64,000 nt of DNA. Origin: Symsagittifera roscoffensis. Its lineage: Eukaryota; Xenacoelomorpha; Acoela; Convolutidae. The position numbers and the translations under genes were made by a program. The notes beneath the pieces are model-generated. The model was not told the origin of the DNA. It worked only from the letters and a program-made list of their open reading frames with translations, and searched no databases. Within the stretch, counting starts at the first letter, position 1. Every line of letters begins with the position of its first letter. Shown piece after piece: positions 1-12,023 of this stretch. The stretch lies in the NCBI RefSeq assembly GCF_963678635.1, contig NC_087065.1, positions 16,846,572 to 16,910,571 on the forward strand. Direction: 5' to 3'.

Positions 1-1
1 T

Positions 2-240
2 CAAGTTATTTTGATGACGAAATCGGTTCACGAAACGTTAAGTTTTTCTTAGCAACCTTTTGAGCTATAACACTTTGAAACATTTCAAGTTAAACTATAG
101 ACTGAATCGGTTATTGAAAAGTTGAAATTTTTCTGAGCAAACTTTTAAAGCTATGAAATTTGGAAATATTTCAGGTTGTTTCATAGACATAATCATTTTG
201 CGAAAAACTTAGGTTTATCTAAGCGATCTATTAAAGTTTT
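2..240. repeat. Tandem repeat, period about 85 bp, about 2.8 copies
   Basis: Units begin near 2, 86 and 172 with CAAGTT/CAAGTT/CAGGTT. Each carries a copy of an AATCGGTT-like word, a TTTTTCTTAGCAA-like word and an AGCTAT word. Copies are diverged. The array probably continues to the left of the window. Confidence 0.6.
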
Positions 241-2022
241 CTAGCAAGGAGTAAGCTGTTTTTAGTTGGTTCGTTTCAGAATGAAATCTCTCTATGAACA
301 AAAATTTTGGAAAAAATGGACAGGTACTGTCTAGCCTTGAAAATGAATATGCAGTTTATCTTGTCTACAGAATTAAACTTTTGTCAAAAACAATTCTAGA
401 AAACTCCAGACTTAAGAAAATTTTAAAGTTCTAGAACATTCTTGGTCTTAAACGTTGAGCCTTGAGAATTTTTTAAACGTTGCACAGCTAAAACATTGCG
501 TTCAGTTAAACATTGCGTCCATAGCGCATTGAGAGATACATTTATTATTTAATTTCACATTTTTTCGACTCAATACTTTTCACACGATTTTTGAATGCAT
601 ACTTTATGCACAGTTTGGTTTTTGTATATTCCTTATTATTGCATGCAAAGTTAGTTCGGTTGCTGCTTTTAGTTTATTTCATTCCATATCATTTCATGCA
701 AAATTTGGTAACACGGAAATGATTAAAATTTGAGGTCAGAGTTTTGCAACTCATTTGCAACTCATTTCGAAAGATTTTAGAATTAATAGTTCATGCACAA
801 TTTGGCTTTTATAATTTCCAATTTATTGATTCGACTTTTGAAGAAAACGGAATATTTTTGCTCTGTGTGACTTTTTTAAAGTCAATTTTCGCCGATTGAA
901 ATATTATTTTTCGAGAAAACGTTTTAATACCCCATTGAAGATATGGATTTCCTGAATCAGTTTTAAAAAAAATTTTACCTCCGATTTTTTTGTAACGTTA
1001 TGAATGCTTGAAAATTGCCAAATTAGCCATTTTCTCAACTAAATTATGCGCGCTTTGAAGAATTAATTCATAATGCTGAGAGCGAAACGCGAATTATTTA
1101 TGCGTGGCAATTTGTCCCGCACAAAAAAAATCGTTCCAACTTGAAATGAGGATAGCTGATCAGACCGGTCGTAATAATTTGGTATTGTCCAAAATTTATA
1201 GCTTTTCAATATTTTTAATTTCCCAAAAACTATTCAATATGAATTAAGGGACAGTCGGAACATTCAGGGCTTTGCCCTGATATACGAGCAGTCTTGTTAC
1301 ATGCAAAGTTAGTGCGGTTCCTGTTTTTAGCTTATTTCATTTTAAATCATTGCGTGCAAAGTTTGCGTTTTTGTGAAATTTGAAATTCTTTTTGCTGCTT
1401 GCCTTGGGTTTCAATAAGCGTCATTGGGATAAGTGTGGAAGGAATCAAATAAAAATAAATGAAATTCCGAGGACTGAAGATTTATTCCCGTAGAGGTCAT
1501 TTATTTCAAAACATTTTTTCTCTTTTTTTTGCTATTGTTAAAGCTACTTCTGGCGTTATCTTACTTGTTTTTGCAATGCGCAGCTTTGCCTCTGTGTTTT
1601 ATATAAGACTATCTGGTTCCGGATTTGCTGAAAATGATCAATTGAAGGTGTTTTGATTGGTGTTATTTTGAAATTATGAGGACATTCTGGTATAAATTGA
1701 ACTAAATTTGAAGACTGTTGGTACATCTGATTACTAGCGATTCTCCCGATTTGGGAAAGTTTCCGGAGCTCAATTGTTTGTGAGATCACATGTGATACCA
1801 TTGATCTTCCTTTGGCATCATGATAAATGGTATTCATGGAATAATCCCGAATCGGGTTAGTTTGTGATCGGGTTAGTTTGTGATCACGTTAGAAAACCGC
1901 TGGTCTTTCATGCCTTGTGCATTCTGACTATTGAAATTTTTCTGAAAGCAAATTTTTTTCGAGCCATCAATTAAAAATTTTGAAAATTTGATCAAGCCGA
2001 ATCGGACATTAGCAGCGCACAG
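241..2022. other. Noncoding, minor diverged duplications
   Basis: No convincing gene. A short block at about 640-715 (GCATGCAAAGTTAGTTCGGT region) recurs diverged at about 1296-1372. An 18 bp word (GGGTTAGTTTGTGATC) is doubled at 1854-1890. Short open frames here look random. Confidence 0.4.
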
Positions 2023-2307
2023 TTAATACAGTTCAACTGCAGGAGAGGAATTGCAAAGAAAATGTTCACCGGGCACAAGATGTACGTTCGCTTCTCCACA
2101 AAAAACGGGACTTGAAAAGGGGCTTTCCAGCTCATAGCGAACCCTGGGATTTCCACAGTCACTCTTAACGCTCAAAACAGTTGTAGAGTACTGACAACAA
2201 ATGTAAAACACTGGTGGAGCTGCAGACCAAACTATCTGTGAGCAGCTACCAACATCAACAAAAAAAGAAGACAATCCGGTCGAAATTAGAATTTCATAAG
2301 TTATCAA
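2023..2307 (-). CDS. Possible exon of an unidentified minus-strand gene
   Basis: Open frame of 94 residues with GC content well above its neighbours and a plausible folded composition: several Cys, and segments such as IVWSAAPPVFYICCQ and ESPFSSPVFCGEANVHLVPG. Candidate minus-strand splice sites exist (an acceptor after a T-rich run near 2233, GTGAAC or GTATTA donors near 2030-2070), but none is decisive. It lies downstream of the large gene's stop, so it would belong to another gene. No family recognised. Confidence 0.3.
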   Translation of the reverse strand: MITYEILISTGLSSFFVDVGSCSQIVWSAAPPVFYICCQYSTTVLSVKSDCGNPRVRYELESPFSSPVFCGEANVHLVPGEHFLCNSSPAVELY

Positions 2308-3749
2308 TTGATGATATTTGCGATATCTACTCTCATGAGAAAAATAGTTACAAAAATGAAATCAACCAAAGTTTATAGAGAGCGCAAAATTAAAAATAAG
2401 TTCTAATTTTTTAGTTCAAACCACTACTCAAGAATAAGTTTGTGAAATCTCAGGCCGTTGCCAGAAGTTATTTCTAGGAAAAGATAATTAAAGACTCACA
2501 AGGAGCAGTTAACTTTGTATTCAAGTGACCAATTTCCATAACGGAACAGAAGATTGCTTCCGCAAAACCTCCAGGAGCTTGACGTTTTGGTTTACCAACT
2601 TAATCCGAACCAAAAGCGGCACGTATAACAGTTATTCAGCTACTTTCAGATAAAAGAGCATCAATCTTTAACCGAATCTTCAAGAAAGAGTATAGAAAGT
2701 ATATATGTCAAAGAAGCTATCAATTATGAAGTACTCAACTTTGAAAGTATTGTTTTTGAAGTAAGGATAAGAAAATCCAAACCTAGATTAATTGAATAGT
2801 GTCAAACATTGTTTTAAAGTCAAATTTTGTGTGATTACATACAATTTAGCGCAGTTACACTAAAAACTTTAAACCAGCTTCTTAAACATTCAGAAAGCTT
2901 TGTTATTGACCTCCAATCAAAACATGCAGTATGAGTTGATTTCAGTATTAATCCAATGAACAAAAACGAGAGAAAAAATTGAAATCATAGGGTTGCTAGA
3001 TACTTTTGAATCGAGTTTTGCAAAGAAGAAATAGTGAAAACAAATCGTGTATCAATTTCCTTTTATGCAATCAATCACGTCGCATCAAATGAATTCGAGC
3101 ATCAGTAATTGATAATTACACTGTAACATTTGATCTGAACATTGACACAGAATCAGAGAAACCAATTCAGACAAACACCAATAGGCCATGGTGTAAAGTG
3201 CAATCCAGCAGTTAAATATTTGAAGCCAGTAAAAATGAAGGTTCATATCTCTCTGATAGACTGTAAGTGCGTTTTGACATTGCATCAGATTTTGCTAGCA
3301 CAATTTTGTTTGATCTATACCAAGAAAAGTATTTCCAAAACACGACAAGAATTTTGAATTGATGAAATTAACACAGCAGTGACAAAAATCAACAATTTTT
3401 AAATCTGTTCAAAAAGCTCGGTACATCAGAATTGCGCAAAAATCTCAAGTGCAGCCCATTTTTGCGAAAAAAAGTCGCTTAGAAAACAAAACCGTTTTGT
3501 CATAAAGAAATCAATAATGAAGCAAATAATCACAATCCATAATTCCCCAAAATGTACAAAGAACTGATTGGTTCCGAAAAAAAGACAACCCAACGGAAGA
3601 CGTTAATAAGAGCAATTTTAATGAACAGTTTTCTGATAATGGCAAACACCAAGCTGAAATTTTTTTCTGGCTAGGCTAAAGAAAAACTCAATCTCAATCA
3701 AAACGTCTATTTATAACCAAAAACATAATGACAAAAAATAATTGGCAAC

Positions 3750-3995
3750 TTGAAACCAAAACACAACCTTGACTCGTACGACATTAAATGCTTTTCTTGT
3801 AACAAAGTTTGTTCTGAGTTGCTGACGATGCTGTTACAAAAACGTTGCAACTGCCAGACTTGTTTGGGCAACCCTAGAGTAGGAACATTAATACCAAATC
3901 ACACAGACAGTTTCAAAAAAAGCACTGCTAATTTTAGACCAATTTGTTTATTGTCAATTTTCTGGAAAGTTATTTCAGAATCCATTTTTCAATAA
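3750..3995 (+). pseudogene. Relic of a LINE reverse transcriptase
   Basis: The frame contains NFRPICLLSIFWKVISESIF, the conserved early reverse-transcriptase block of non-LTR elements, preceded by a stretch ending in a proline- and asparagine-containing linker. It stops right after the block. Scattered LINE-like pieces may continue to about 4950, but stops and frame changes are dense. It is older and more decayed than the LINE near 35 kb. No endonuclease is visible. Confidence 0.5.
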
Positions 3996-5257
3996 GTTGA
4001 AAGTTTTTTTCTTTTAGGGGCCTATTTTTAAAATACTGAGATCAATTACAGTAAACAGGAATCAACTTTCATACTTCTTGAGTAAATAAAAACCTTCAAA
4101 AAGGAGTAAGTTTTGTTAAACGTGGCTCATTTTTGGGTTTTTTTCTCACTGATATAGATTAAACAACCGTACTTAACAAGTTAGTAACATGATTCTCTAT
4201 GCAAATACAGTCAGAAAACAACCTCATGAACAAACACACTACAACTAGATCACCAAGAGGTTTCAGACGAAAGTAATTTGTGTTAAAAAGCAAAAAAAAA
4301 CAACTTATAAAAAACAAAAAAGAGTAAATTTAAGTAAGAAATATCTTGTCAAATGTTATACAGATCCAACAATCGATGGCAGAAAAATTAAACTTAAAAA
4401 TGTTTAACAATTTCGATTATTAATAGAAGAAAAAATAACCATTTGTTACAAGCAATTATCTGGATCAATGGAAAACATGCGACAACAATAAAAACAATAT
4501 CGATGAACTGTATACTTATGAACTGCTAAAAGTTCTGTGCAAATTGTTACTGAGTGAAACTGAATGCTAGTCTGAAGCGTTAATTGCTAAAGAAATGCAA
4601 CAAAAATTTCAATTAAAAGAAATATAGCGATAGCTGTTCAATTACACACAAACTTTTCATCAAAATATTTGATTGCTGCTAACTTTCGTGTCCTCCTCTC
4701 AACAGTTGGCTTTTTCGTTTCCCAATTCAACAGTGATGAAGAAAAGCTTTATTATCCAATATCTAAGCAACTTCAACCATCAATTTTAAGATAACTTTAT
4801 TCAAGCTAACAATGACTTGATAACTGAAATGTTTTAAAACTAGGATTCAGTAAATCTATTATTGTCTCTCATCGATTTTCGACATTTCGTGAACTTCATC
4901 TTTCTGGTGAACCACTAAATTCTATTTCTATCTAACGGTTAAAAAATCACGTTCTATCTATTTCACCTTCTATCCCATACTACAATGGTCTTCTGCAAAC
5001 AGGCTAACTCTAGCCTTATGGGGTTCTCTTAAGTGATGCTTCTGTAGACGATTTCTTTTTTTATTTTTTGTTTGCGTACTGATTTCGCATGTGTAATATT
5101 ATGGGTTATGATTTTTGATTCAGATTTTTTGTCCGATGCAAAAATTGTAATTATTTCATTGACCTAACTCCGCTTAGGGAGGTAATTTGTTGATTTTAAA
5201 ACAGAAATTTTGTAACTCTTGCCCGAATTCAGTTTAATTTTGCAATATATATTAATT
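3996..5257. other. Noncoding, probably decayed LINE sequence
   Basis: No intact gene. AT-rich sequence downstream of the reverse-transcriptase relic. I see possible short matches to later LINE domains in mixed frames but cannot support them individually. Confidence 0.3.
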
Positions 5258-5483
5258 TTGAGATAAAAGCGCGCGCCAAAAACACTTATTTTTTTTGTCA
5301 AAATTTTTCAAAAAGTCCCCAAAAACGCCTATTTTGTCCTGTTTTTTTTTTAAAGTTTGCCTGCGGTGTAAAACTTTTTTTGGCCAGAACGGTCTGTTTA
5401 GTGCTTTGGGACATCCACTTGGTCAAACTTTTCGAAAATCCGTCACCCCCCCCCCCTCCAAGAAAATACTAGATCCACCCCTG
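5258..5483. mobile_element. hAT-like non-autonomous fragment ending in CCACCCCTG
   Basis: The right end reads CTAGATCCACCCCTG, the complement of the CAGGGGCGGATCTAG terminus seen at 56330. The body (GCGCGCCAAAAACAC, then T- and A-rich blocks, then GGTCAAACTTTTCGAAAATC) matches the copies at about 27.5-27.76 kb and 30.2-30.54 kb. The left terminus is not visible, so it is truncated. Confidence 0.6.
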
Positions 5484-6600
5484 CTAAAATCCTCAGCTAA
5501 GTAACGCAACTTGATTTATGTTCAGCGGAATCAAGAGACAAAAACAACAAAACTGATTTTTTGTGAAATCCAGCAACTTTTTGGAATTCGATGTCGCCAG
5601 AACGTGTTTGCCACCGAAAAAAAATTGTCGTTATTTTATGCTGGTTTCATTCATTTGTTGTTAATGTCATAGACAATTGTCTCTAAATGATTGATATCAT
5701 TTCTAGTCGAAGTTAGAGAGAAGATGGCCCAGTTTAAAACCCAAAGTGGGGTTATAATGACTGATTTTGTTGCGGGATCTTACTCGTTAGCGTAATTCAG
5801 CTTATAATGGATCTTCTTCAAAATGCATCTCTGCGTGTATTGCGTTGAACTTTTGATAATTGGTAACATATTATAATTTAAACTTGTCTGAGAAACAATT
5901 CAAACGATGGCAAAAAAACCTAGAGAATGACTAGAGATTTTGGCAGTTTTGAAAAACCATTTAACGTTGTCATGTTCAATGAAACTTGGAATGTTGAACA
6001 AATGAACATTGTAAAAAAATTTGCTTTTCGTCCTTATAACGTAACATCACACGTTAAGCCATATTCACACGCGAAAAACAACTAAAACATAGAAAATTAC
6101 AAAAATGGGGTGAGTAAAAAAGAGCTGAGATTTTTAAATGAAAATTAGAATTGAATTCTAAAAAATCTGAATCGAGAGGTTCTAATGGTTTTGATCACCG
6201 AAGTTGTGGAGTTTTTTGAAATCAATTCTTTCATACGCATAATCATGTACCACAAGTAAATGGCAGACACGGTTAACTGATACAATTTTAATGCTTTTTC
6301 TGGAGATAAAATGATCATTTGTTGAAAAGTTTTCCAACTGCCAAGAGAAATGATTTTGAATTTGCCCCTAGACTTATTTAAAATGAAGAATCGGGTACAA
6401 GGAAGACCCTAGTCGCTCAAGGAGTGTTATCTTGCAATTTTCTTTAAAAAAGAGGCATTGAAGCAGCAGGGCTTGCAAGATAACCTCCTATAAAGATAAC
6501 TTTTTCTAAAGCAAGATCTTTTAACATATGACTTTTTGTGGTAAAAAACTTGTTATTGTTCGCGGAAGAAGGGAGGAACACACATACGTACGCACATCCG
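5484..6600. other. Noncoding, nothing recognised
   Basis: AT-rich with short random frames only. No repeat family that I could link to others in the window. Confidence 0.4.
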
Positions 6601-8800
6601 CTAGGTAGTTGCCCCCAGAAAGCTTTAATTGTTTTGGTCATCATTATTTTACCGTCAACATTTACCTAAATCTTCGAAGTAGGAAAAAACAATTTTTACT
6701 TTAAGAACTATCTCAGGAATCATGACAAATATGGCACTTACTTTAAATCAACAGTAGGCTCTAATAATGAAGTAGCGATTACATCAAACGTTTTTCGAAA
6801 CCATTTAACATTTAGTGGTTGAGGGAACATCAATCAAACCATGCGAGAACACCACACGAATCAGAAAAAACCTCAGAAAAAAAAAACTTTTTTGCTTAAA
6901 TACTATACCTCAATACTTGACAAAATATGGCACTTAATTTATATCAAAAAAAGCTCCACTTGAGAACTAGAAATCGCAACATCAGCTTTGAACAGTAATG
7001 AGTGGTTGACGAAATTTGAAACAAAAACATAAGACTAGCGAGAAACCCGAAAAAAGGTACTTTTCACAAAAACATGTTCAGAAGACTTGCGGAACAGAGT
7101 TATAAAAGATCAAAATGATAGAGCAAAACAAGCGCCCCCTCCCCTTCCAAAAAATCTTTCCAAGGCCAAAGATTCTAAATTTTTGCCGAAAAAGAGATGA
7201 GAATGTTACTTCACTTCTATATTCAGCTTCAGTATAGTTTTTCCTAGCTTGTTCAGCTACTAGCAACATGGTTCCGACATAAAAGCTGAAAATTTTCTAA
7301 AACAAAAAATTTAAATGCAAAACCTCATCAAAAAGACAACCTTTTAAAACAAGGATAGTTACGCGTTGTTTTGAATTGCTAATATTTATTCATACTGAGA
7401 ATGTAAATAAAAAACTTTGGTTAAATGAGTTGACAGGTAGCTAGTTTTAAATTAAAAAAAACCAATTAAAATCTATTTCATTAGCAAGAACAGACACTAG
7501 AAATGGTAGCTTAATGAATGGGTCTAAATTGATCGAAATTCGCATAAATTGTTTTTCACATCACTTAAATAATCTTACTAACACTATCGAACTTCAACTT
7601 TTGTGGTTTATCTAATTTATGACCCCAATGGGCCAATTCACTTAATTTCTTGCAAAAAAATCAATAAGCTCATAGCAAAAACCGTGGAGAGGTAAAACGA
7701 ATATAGAATTGTAAACAAAAAGCAGGAAAATATACAAGGCTCGTTTTTTTGCAACAAACAATCAATCAAAACAATTTAAAGATTTAAAGACTTGCTAGAA
7801 ATTTTTTTCGCCTTAAAATGTCAAAATTGCAGATGAGTGAAAGAGAAAAAAACATTAGATTTTTTTAATTGAAGAAAACTTATATCAGCAACTACTACGA
7901 GCTTATGACACTACGAGCGAACTACATCAAAATTTAGCCCTTTCAATTGTTTAGCAACCAAAACAAGTAGTTTAGAAAGTACGCAGTAGTTGAAATATTA
8001 TGAGTCAGTGCATGCCAGAAGCTACGCCCTCGGGTTGTTGTTTTTTGACAAAACAAGTCAAATCTCATCAACCTTGACCGACTTAGCCACAAATTTTAAT
8101 TAGCACTGAAGAAAAAAGACCAGTGCATGCCAGAACCTACAATTCCATAGGTTTTAGTATATCTCTAAAACTACAATGAACTTAGGCACAAAAGTTAGGT
8201 AAAAGTTAACTCTTAATGATGCCCTAACGATTGCAATAAACAATTTTCAAACTGAAGTGTTAGTGGTTCAGGATAAGTAAAGCTTAAAGTTATATAAAAG
8301 ACAAGAGACTTAGAAAAAAAAACAACTAACCCAAGAAATCTTTTGAAGGGTGATGATTAAAAGTTTTGCCAAAAAAATCGAGAAGGAAACTTCACTTCTA
8401 TATTTTACTGATAGATTATTCTACTAGCCACAATTTTTTTGGACATTGAGTGCAGAAAAATTGTTCGATTAGGTAGAAACAAGAAGTACAATTTCCCACG
8501 CACATATCACAAAAATTATTTTTTAAAAAACAAAATTAATGCTTCAAATTGTTTATATATACTGATTGTAAAGTTAAAAAGGAATAATTAATTTGAACGG
8601 TAAACTACTTTCAAACTTCACAAAAATCATTGAAATACCATTTTATTTGGAAAAATGGGCCAATGAGCCAAAGGACCTCGATGGACCAAAAAACTTCATT
8701 TTTTGTCGAAGTGTTTCATTAAACCAATAACAAACACTTTTTGGAATTTGGAATGAACAAACAATTGATCTACAAAAGGCAGGAAACTATATATATTTTA
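6600..8800. repeat. Old diverged tandem duplications
   Basis: A block with ATGGCACTTA, then a GCGATTACATC-like word and TGGTTGA recurs at about 6731-6930, 6931-7080 and again, more diverged, near 8160-8345. Words shared between about 7200-7740 and 8386-8790 (ACTTCACTTCTATATT, AATGGGCCAAT, AAGGCAGGAAA) suggest a second, longer duplication about 1.1 kb apart. No gene seen. Confidence 0.4.
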
Positions 8801-9458
8801 CGCTCAAGTTGTTGTTCCAACGGATACAAAACAGCTACCATAAATGCTTGATATTTTGGAGCAAAAGGTCAAAACTTGAAACGAGTCGAAAAGCCAACTC
8901 ATTCATCATTATTTCGATCATTATTATTGCTTGGAATTTTTTTAAATCTTCTTAATCAATTTAATCAAGAATTTAATCAAGTAAAGAAATTTTTTAGAAA
9001 ATTGAAAAAAAAATCATTTTCAAGGATACAAGGCACAAATTATGTTTAGTTTTGTTCATTTTAATAGGATGAGGTCAACAATTTCGACAACAATTTTTTT
9101 CCAGAATGTCAATTCAACTTGCTCTGATCATATACATATATGTTTTTATCTCGCTGTGTTTTGAAATTTTTTTCTAGATATGATGATTTCCAAGATAAAT
9201 TTTCTCAAGATAACCTTAATTTGGCAGAATTTTGCAAAATCTTGCAAATTACTTCTCCTGATTGACTAGGGAAGTATCGCGACAGAACTGCAGTTTTTGT
9301 TCCGAACATTGAAATAAAGGAGGATCTTTGTACGGGTGTTTTTTTTTCGTTTTGTTTTCCACCAAAAATCAGTTATTACAAATAATCATCGGACTGCGTG
9401 CTATATCGGACTGGTTGAGTGCTATGTCATAATAAAGCCCTTACAATTGTGATTCGAC
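8801..9458. other. Noncoding, nothing recognised
   Basis: AT-rich. A short doubled motif (CGGACTG...GAGTGCTAT type) sits at about 9390-9425 just before the foldback element. Confidence 0.35.
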
Positions 9459-10323
9459 ATTACGAGGCCAAACTGTTCACTGGATAGGAGCACAATTTTG
9501 TATCTGTATGTTCCTGGATTCCAGAGACAAGTCTTAAAATATGTTCCAAAATGTAAGTGGATTCCACAAACAAAATTTAAGTGGATTCCGCATACATATA
9601 CCTGTAACGTAAATTTTGTCGGCACATTTGTTTTGTTGCGGAATCCGCAACAAGCAAGTATAGCTAGTTGTTCTGGAGTCCGCAACTGTAATTGGATTCC
9701 GCAAAATGTAAGTGGAATCAGCAAATGTAAGTGGAATCCGCAAATGTAAGCGGATTCCGCAAATTGTAAGTAGATTCCACAAATTGTAAGTGGATTCCGC
9801 ATTTTGTTTATTACTGAACTTGCATATGAACAATTTAAAGCTAGAGGTGGAATATTTGATTTATTATCTATAGGAATTTGAACGCAAAAGGATTTATCCA
9901 TTTGTCAGGGGAATCCACAAACTAATCTTAAAACAAAATGCGGATTCTACTTACAATTTGCGGATTCCACTAACAATTTGCGGATTCCACTTACAATTTG
10001 CGGATTCCAAATACAATTTGCGGATTCCACTTACAGTTGCGGATTCCGCAACAGCTCAATTTAACGATACATATGTTTTATCATTTGTTTGTGGATTCCA
10101 CAAACTGTTTTAGATTCCACAAATACTGTTGCGGACTCCAAAAATTTGCATATTTTGGGAGCGATTTTGAGCGTTACAATGATTTAGGTATTTGTTTGTG
10201 GAATCCAAAACAGCATAGAAGATCAAAGAAAAGTAGCAATGTTGCGGATTCCGCGACAAAACTATTTTGGCTTGTTGCGGATTCCACTAACAATGCAGAG
10301 AATGCACAGTTTGGCCTCGTAAT
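9459..10323. mobile_element. Foldback element: perfect 18 bp TIRs and inverted minisatellite arms
   Basis: ATTACGAGGCCAAACTGT at 9459-9476 is exactly inverted at 10306-10323. Inside, about 9514-9801 holds about ten copies of a 17-20 bp unit (TGTAAGTGGATTCCGCAAAT). About 9907-10290 holds the same unit in the opposite direction (GCGGATTCCACTTACAAT). A central 100 bp is unrelated. The open frames here, rich in ICGI/WNPL/RIP, are just translations of the repeat. A lone unit also occurs at about 26955-26985. No transposase, so non-autonomous. I could not define a target-site duplication. Confidence 0.75.
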
Positions 10324-11224
10324 AGAACACATTAAAATTCTCAAAAAAAATTCCAAATTCGAGAAAAACCGAAAACCGGTTTGTAATTTTTGATTTTTTT
10401 TGTCTTATTTCGAGCGAAGAAAGCGAGCGAGCGAGCAGTTTTATTGTAATAGCTTGTAAGCTTACAATTGTTTATTTTAAAAAGTAAAAAATGATTTTTG
10501 TTTGAGTAAGGTTAGTTTACTTTAGCTTTTTTTAAAATATTCAAAAGTTCAAAAACTGCAAAAAAGCTTAAAAAGCTTTTCAAAAATTTTCTTTTGATTT
10601 TTTGTTTTTGTTTTTCTAATTATTTTTCTACAAAAATTGTTTTCTAATTTGATTTTTTTACTATGACTGTCGAATATACCTAATCCCCAGTTTTGTCAGC
10701 TCCTTTTATCACACCACGCCGAAAAAAACGGCAATAATTTGAAAAAAAAAAACGTTTTTGTTTTTTAAAACTATGATGGGAACATTCTGTGCTACTTGCG
10801 CAGTAATCGGCTATTCTTGCTGTTCTTGCATTTTTCTGTGCAGCTAACTGACAAAAGTGAGCACAATTTCAATATGTACTCATTTTTGCAATTATGAAGC
10901 ATTTGTTTTAGCCGACATTCTGCAGTCTGCCGAAATACTGTTTCTCATAAAGCGCATTGACCGGGTTCACAATTGGCACAATTTTTATCTTCAAGTTACC
11001 AGCAGAGGAACTTCCAAGTTTTTTGGCAGTGCGATCTCAAATTTAGCATTTGTGTAGACCTATGACTTGTAGACAGTCGCCACAGTATTCAATTTTTACT
11101 GTTTGAATTCAACCTATTGTTTAGTTCTTACTTTAAAAAAGTACAAAAGGAAATATCAAAATAGCACCAAAAAACTCTTAAGATCTGATGCGTATCATCT
11201 TTCGTTGCGATGAACTACTTCAAA
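10324..11224. other. Downstream flank of the large gene
   Basis: Noncoding, A/T-homopolymer-rich. A GAGCGAAGAAAGCGAGCGAG stretch at about 10410-10436 and a CTGTGCTACTTGCGCAG block near 10790 recur diverged at about 12570 and 13370, so this is a dispersed repeat. Confidence 0.35.
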
Positions 11225-11443
11225 CTATTGCATCTTCCTAATGCTGCCTTTGGAGCTTCTGAGACTGGCTCTTTCAAACTGTTCCGCGGAGACCCCCGAC
11301 TGTTGGCTGGTGGACACTTCCATGTCTTGGTTAAGGGGGTGCATGTATGCCATGTTCGAGTTCTCACTCTCCCAACACTCCTCATTCGTGCCTTCTGCCG
11401 CCTCCGAAGGAACAGGGGAGACATCCTGGTCCTGCACGTTTAT
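11225..11443 (-). CDS. Exon 8, terminal exon of the large gene with stop codon
   Basis: 219 nt, 72 codons plus a TAG stop at 11225-11227. The acceptor is minus-strand TTTTTTTTCCAG before 11443, with a good polypyrimidine tract. The peptide starts INVQDQDVSPVPSEAAEGTN and ends RASLRSSKGSIRKMQ, hydrophilic and Ser-rich, with GC content well above the intron. Two other frames are also open across this exon, but only this one joins exon 7 in phase. I see no AATAAA close downstream on the minus strand; the nearest candidates are near 10.44-10.48 kb, so the true 3' end is unknown. Confidence 0.68.
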   Translation of the reverse strand: MNVQDQDVSPVPSEAAEGTNEECWESENSNMAYMHPLNQDMEVSTSQQSGVSAEQFERASLRSSKGSIRKMQ

Positions 11444-11850
11444 CTGGAAAAAAAACAGAAGCTTACTGATAGGATGAAATCAATTTAAAAACACTAAATT
11501 CCCATATTACATACGGTAACTCGTTAATAGGTACAAAATTCGCAATGTTTAATATCGTTGAATTAGCCTTTTATAGGAGAAGATATTTCAAGATAATTAA
11601 CAATTGGATTGTCAAGGAGAGTTAACAATTTTGCGTACTCAAATTTCCTTCCATCTTTATTTTCTTTACATATGTTGCTATAAAAAGCATAGATCTACTT
11701 TCTATCGGTACTTATTTAGTTAAACACCATTGATCCACGAGGGAAAGGGCCAAAATACGAGCTGCACAGTTCTTCACGGAGAACCGCAGTTGTGTCTTTG
11801 CTTAAAAACTACATGAATTTTTTTGGCTATTTTTTGGGCTGGATAATTTT

Positions 11851-11923
11851 GCTTCACCCTCGAACATCCGGCCTTTCGATTGAGAGGCGGAGACGTAACC
11901 ACTTCACCGCCGCTCCCCTTTTG
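11851..11923 (-). repeat. tRNA-like sequence, probably a tRNA-derived SINE fragment
   Basis: On the minus strand the order is GGGGAGCGGCGGTGAAGTGG (A-box-like GTGAAGTGGTTA), CGCCTCTCAATCGAAAGG (anticodon-arm-like), then GATGTTCGAGG (B-box-like). The ends do not pair as a tRNA acceptor stem, so it is not a functional tRNA. It lies in the 490 bp intron 7, directly next to the exon 7 donor. Confidence 0.45.
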
Positions 11924-11933
11924 TGATACCTAC

Positions 11934-12023
11934 CTGGTTCTGAGTTGATTCTGGTTCCTCTTCCTTATTCTGTCCCTGTGGCTGAGTCAGTTGGATGGCA
12001 GCCTCGCCATGGTGTGTCCTCAC
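11934..12023 (-). CDS. Exon 7 of the large gene, Gln/Glu-rich short exon
   Basis: 90 nt, exactly 30 codons, phase 0. The acceptor is minus-strand TGTGTGAACAG before 12023 and the donor is CAG|GTAGGTAT after 11934, close to the consensus. The peptide is VRTHHGEAAIQLTQPQGQNK followed by EEEPESTQNQ. The exon is too short to stand out as an open frame; I found it from the splice signals and the continuous frame into exon 8. Gln/Glu-rich composition matches the rest of the protein. Confidence 0.66.

Noticed and set aside
9514..10290. CRISPR-like array
   Set aside because: The units are contiguous or separated by only a few similar bases, with no unique spacers, and the context is eukaryotic.
9422..10393. 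Overlapping repetitive open frames (peptides rich in CGIHL, WNPL, RIPLT)
   Set aside because: They are translations of the 17-20 bp minisatellite in several frames on both strands, not a protein.
11851..11923. Functional tRNA gene
   Set aside because: The ends do not form an acceptor stem and the anticodon arm does not pair properly; a SINE or tRNA relic fits better.
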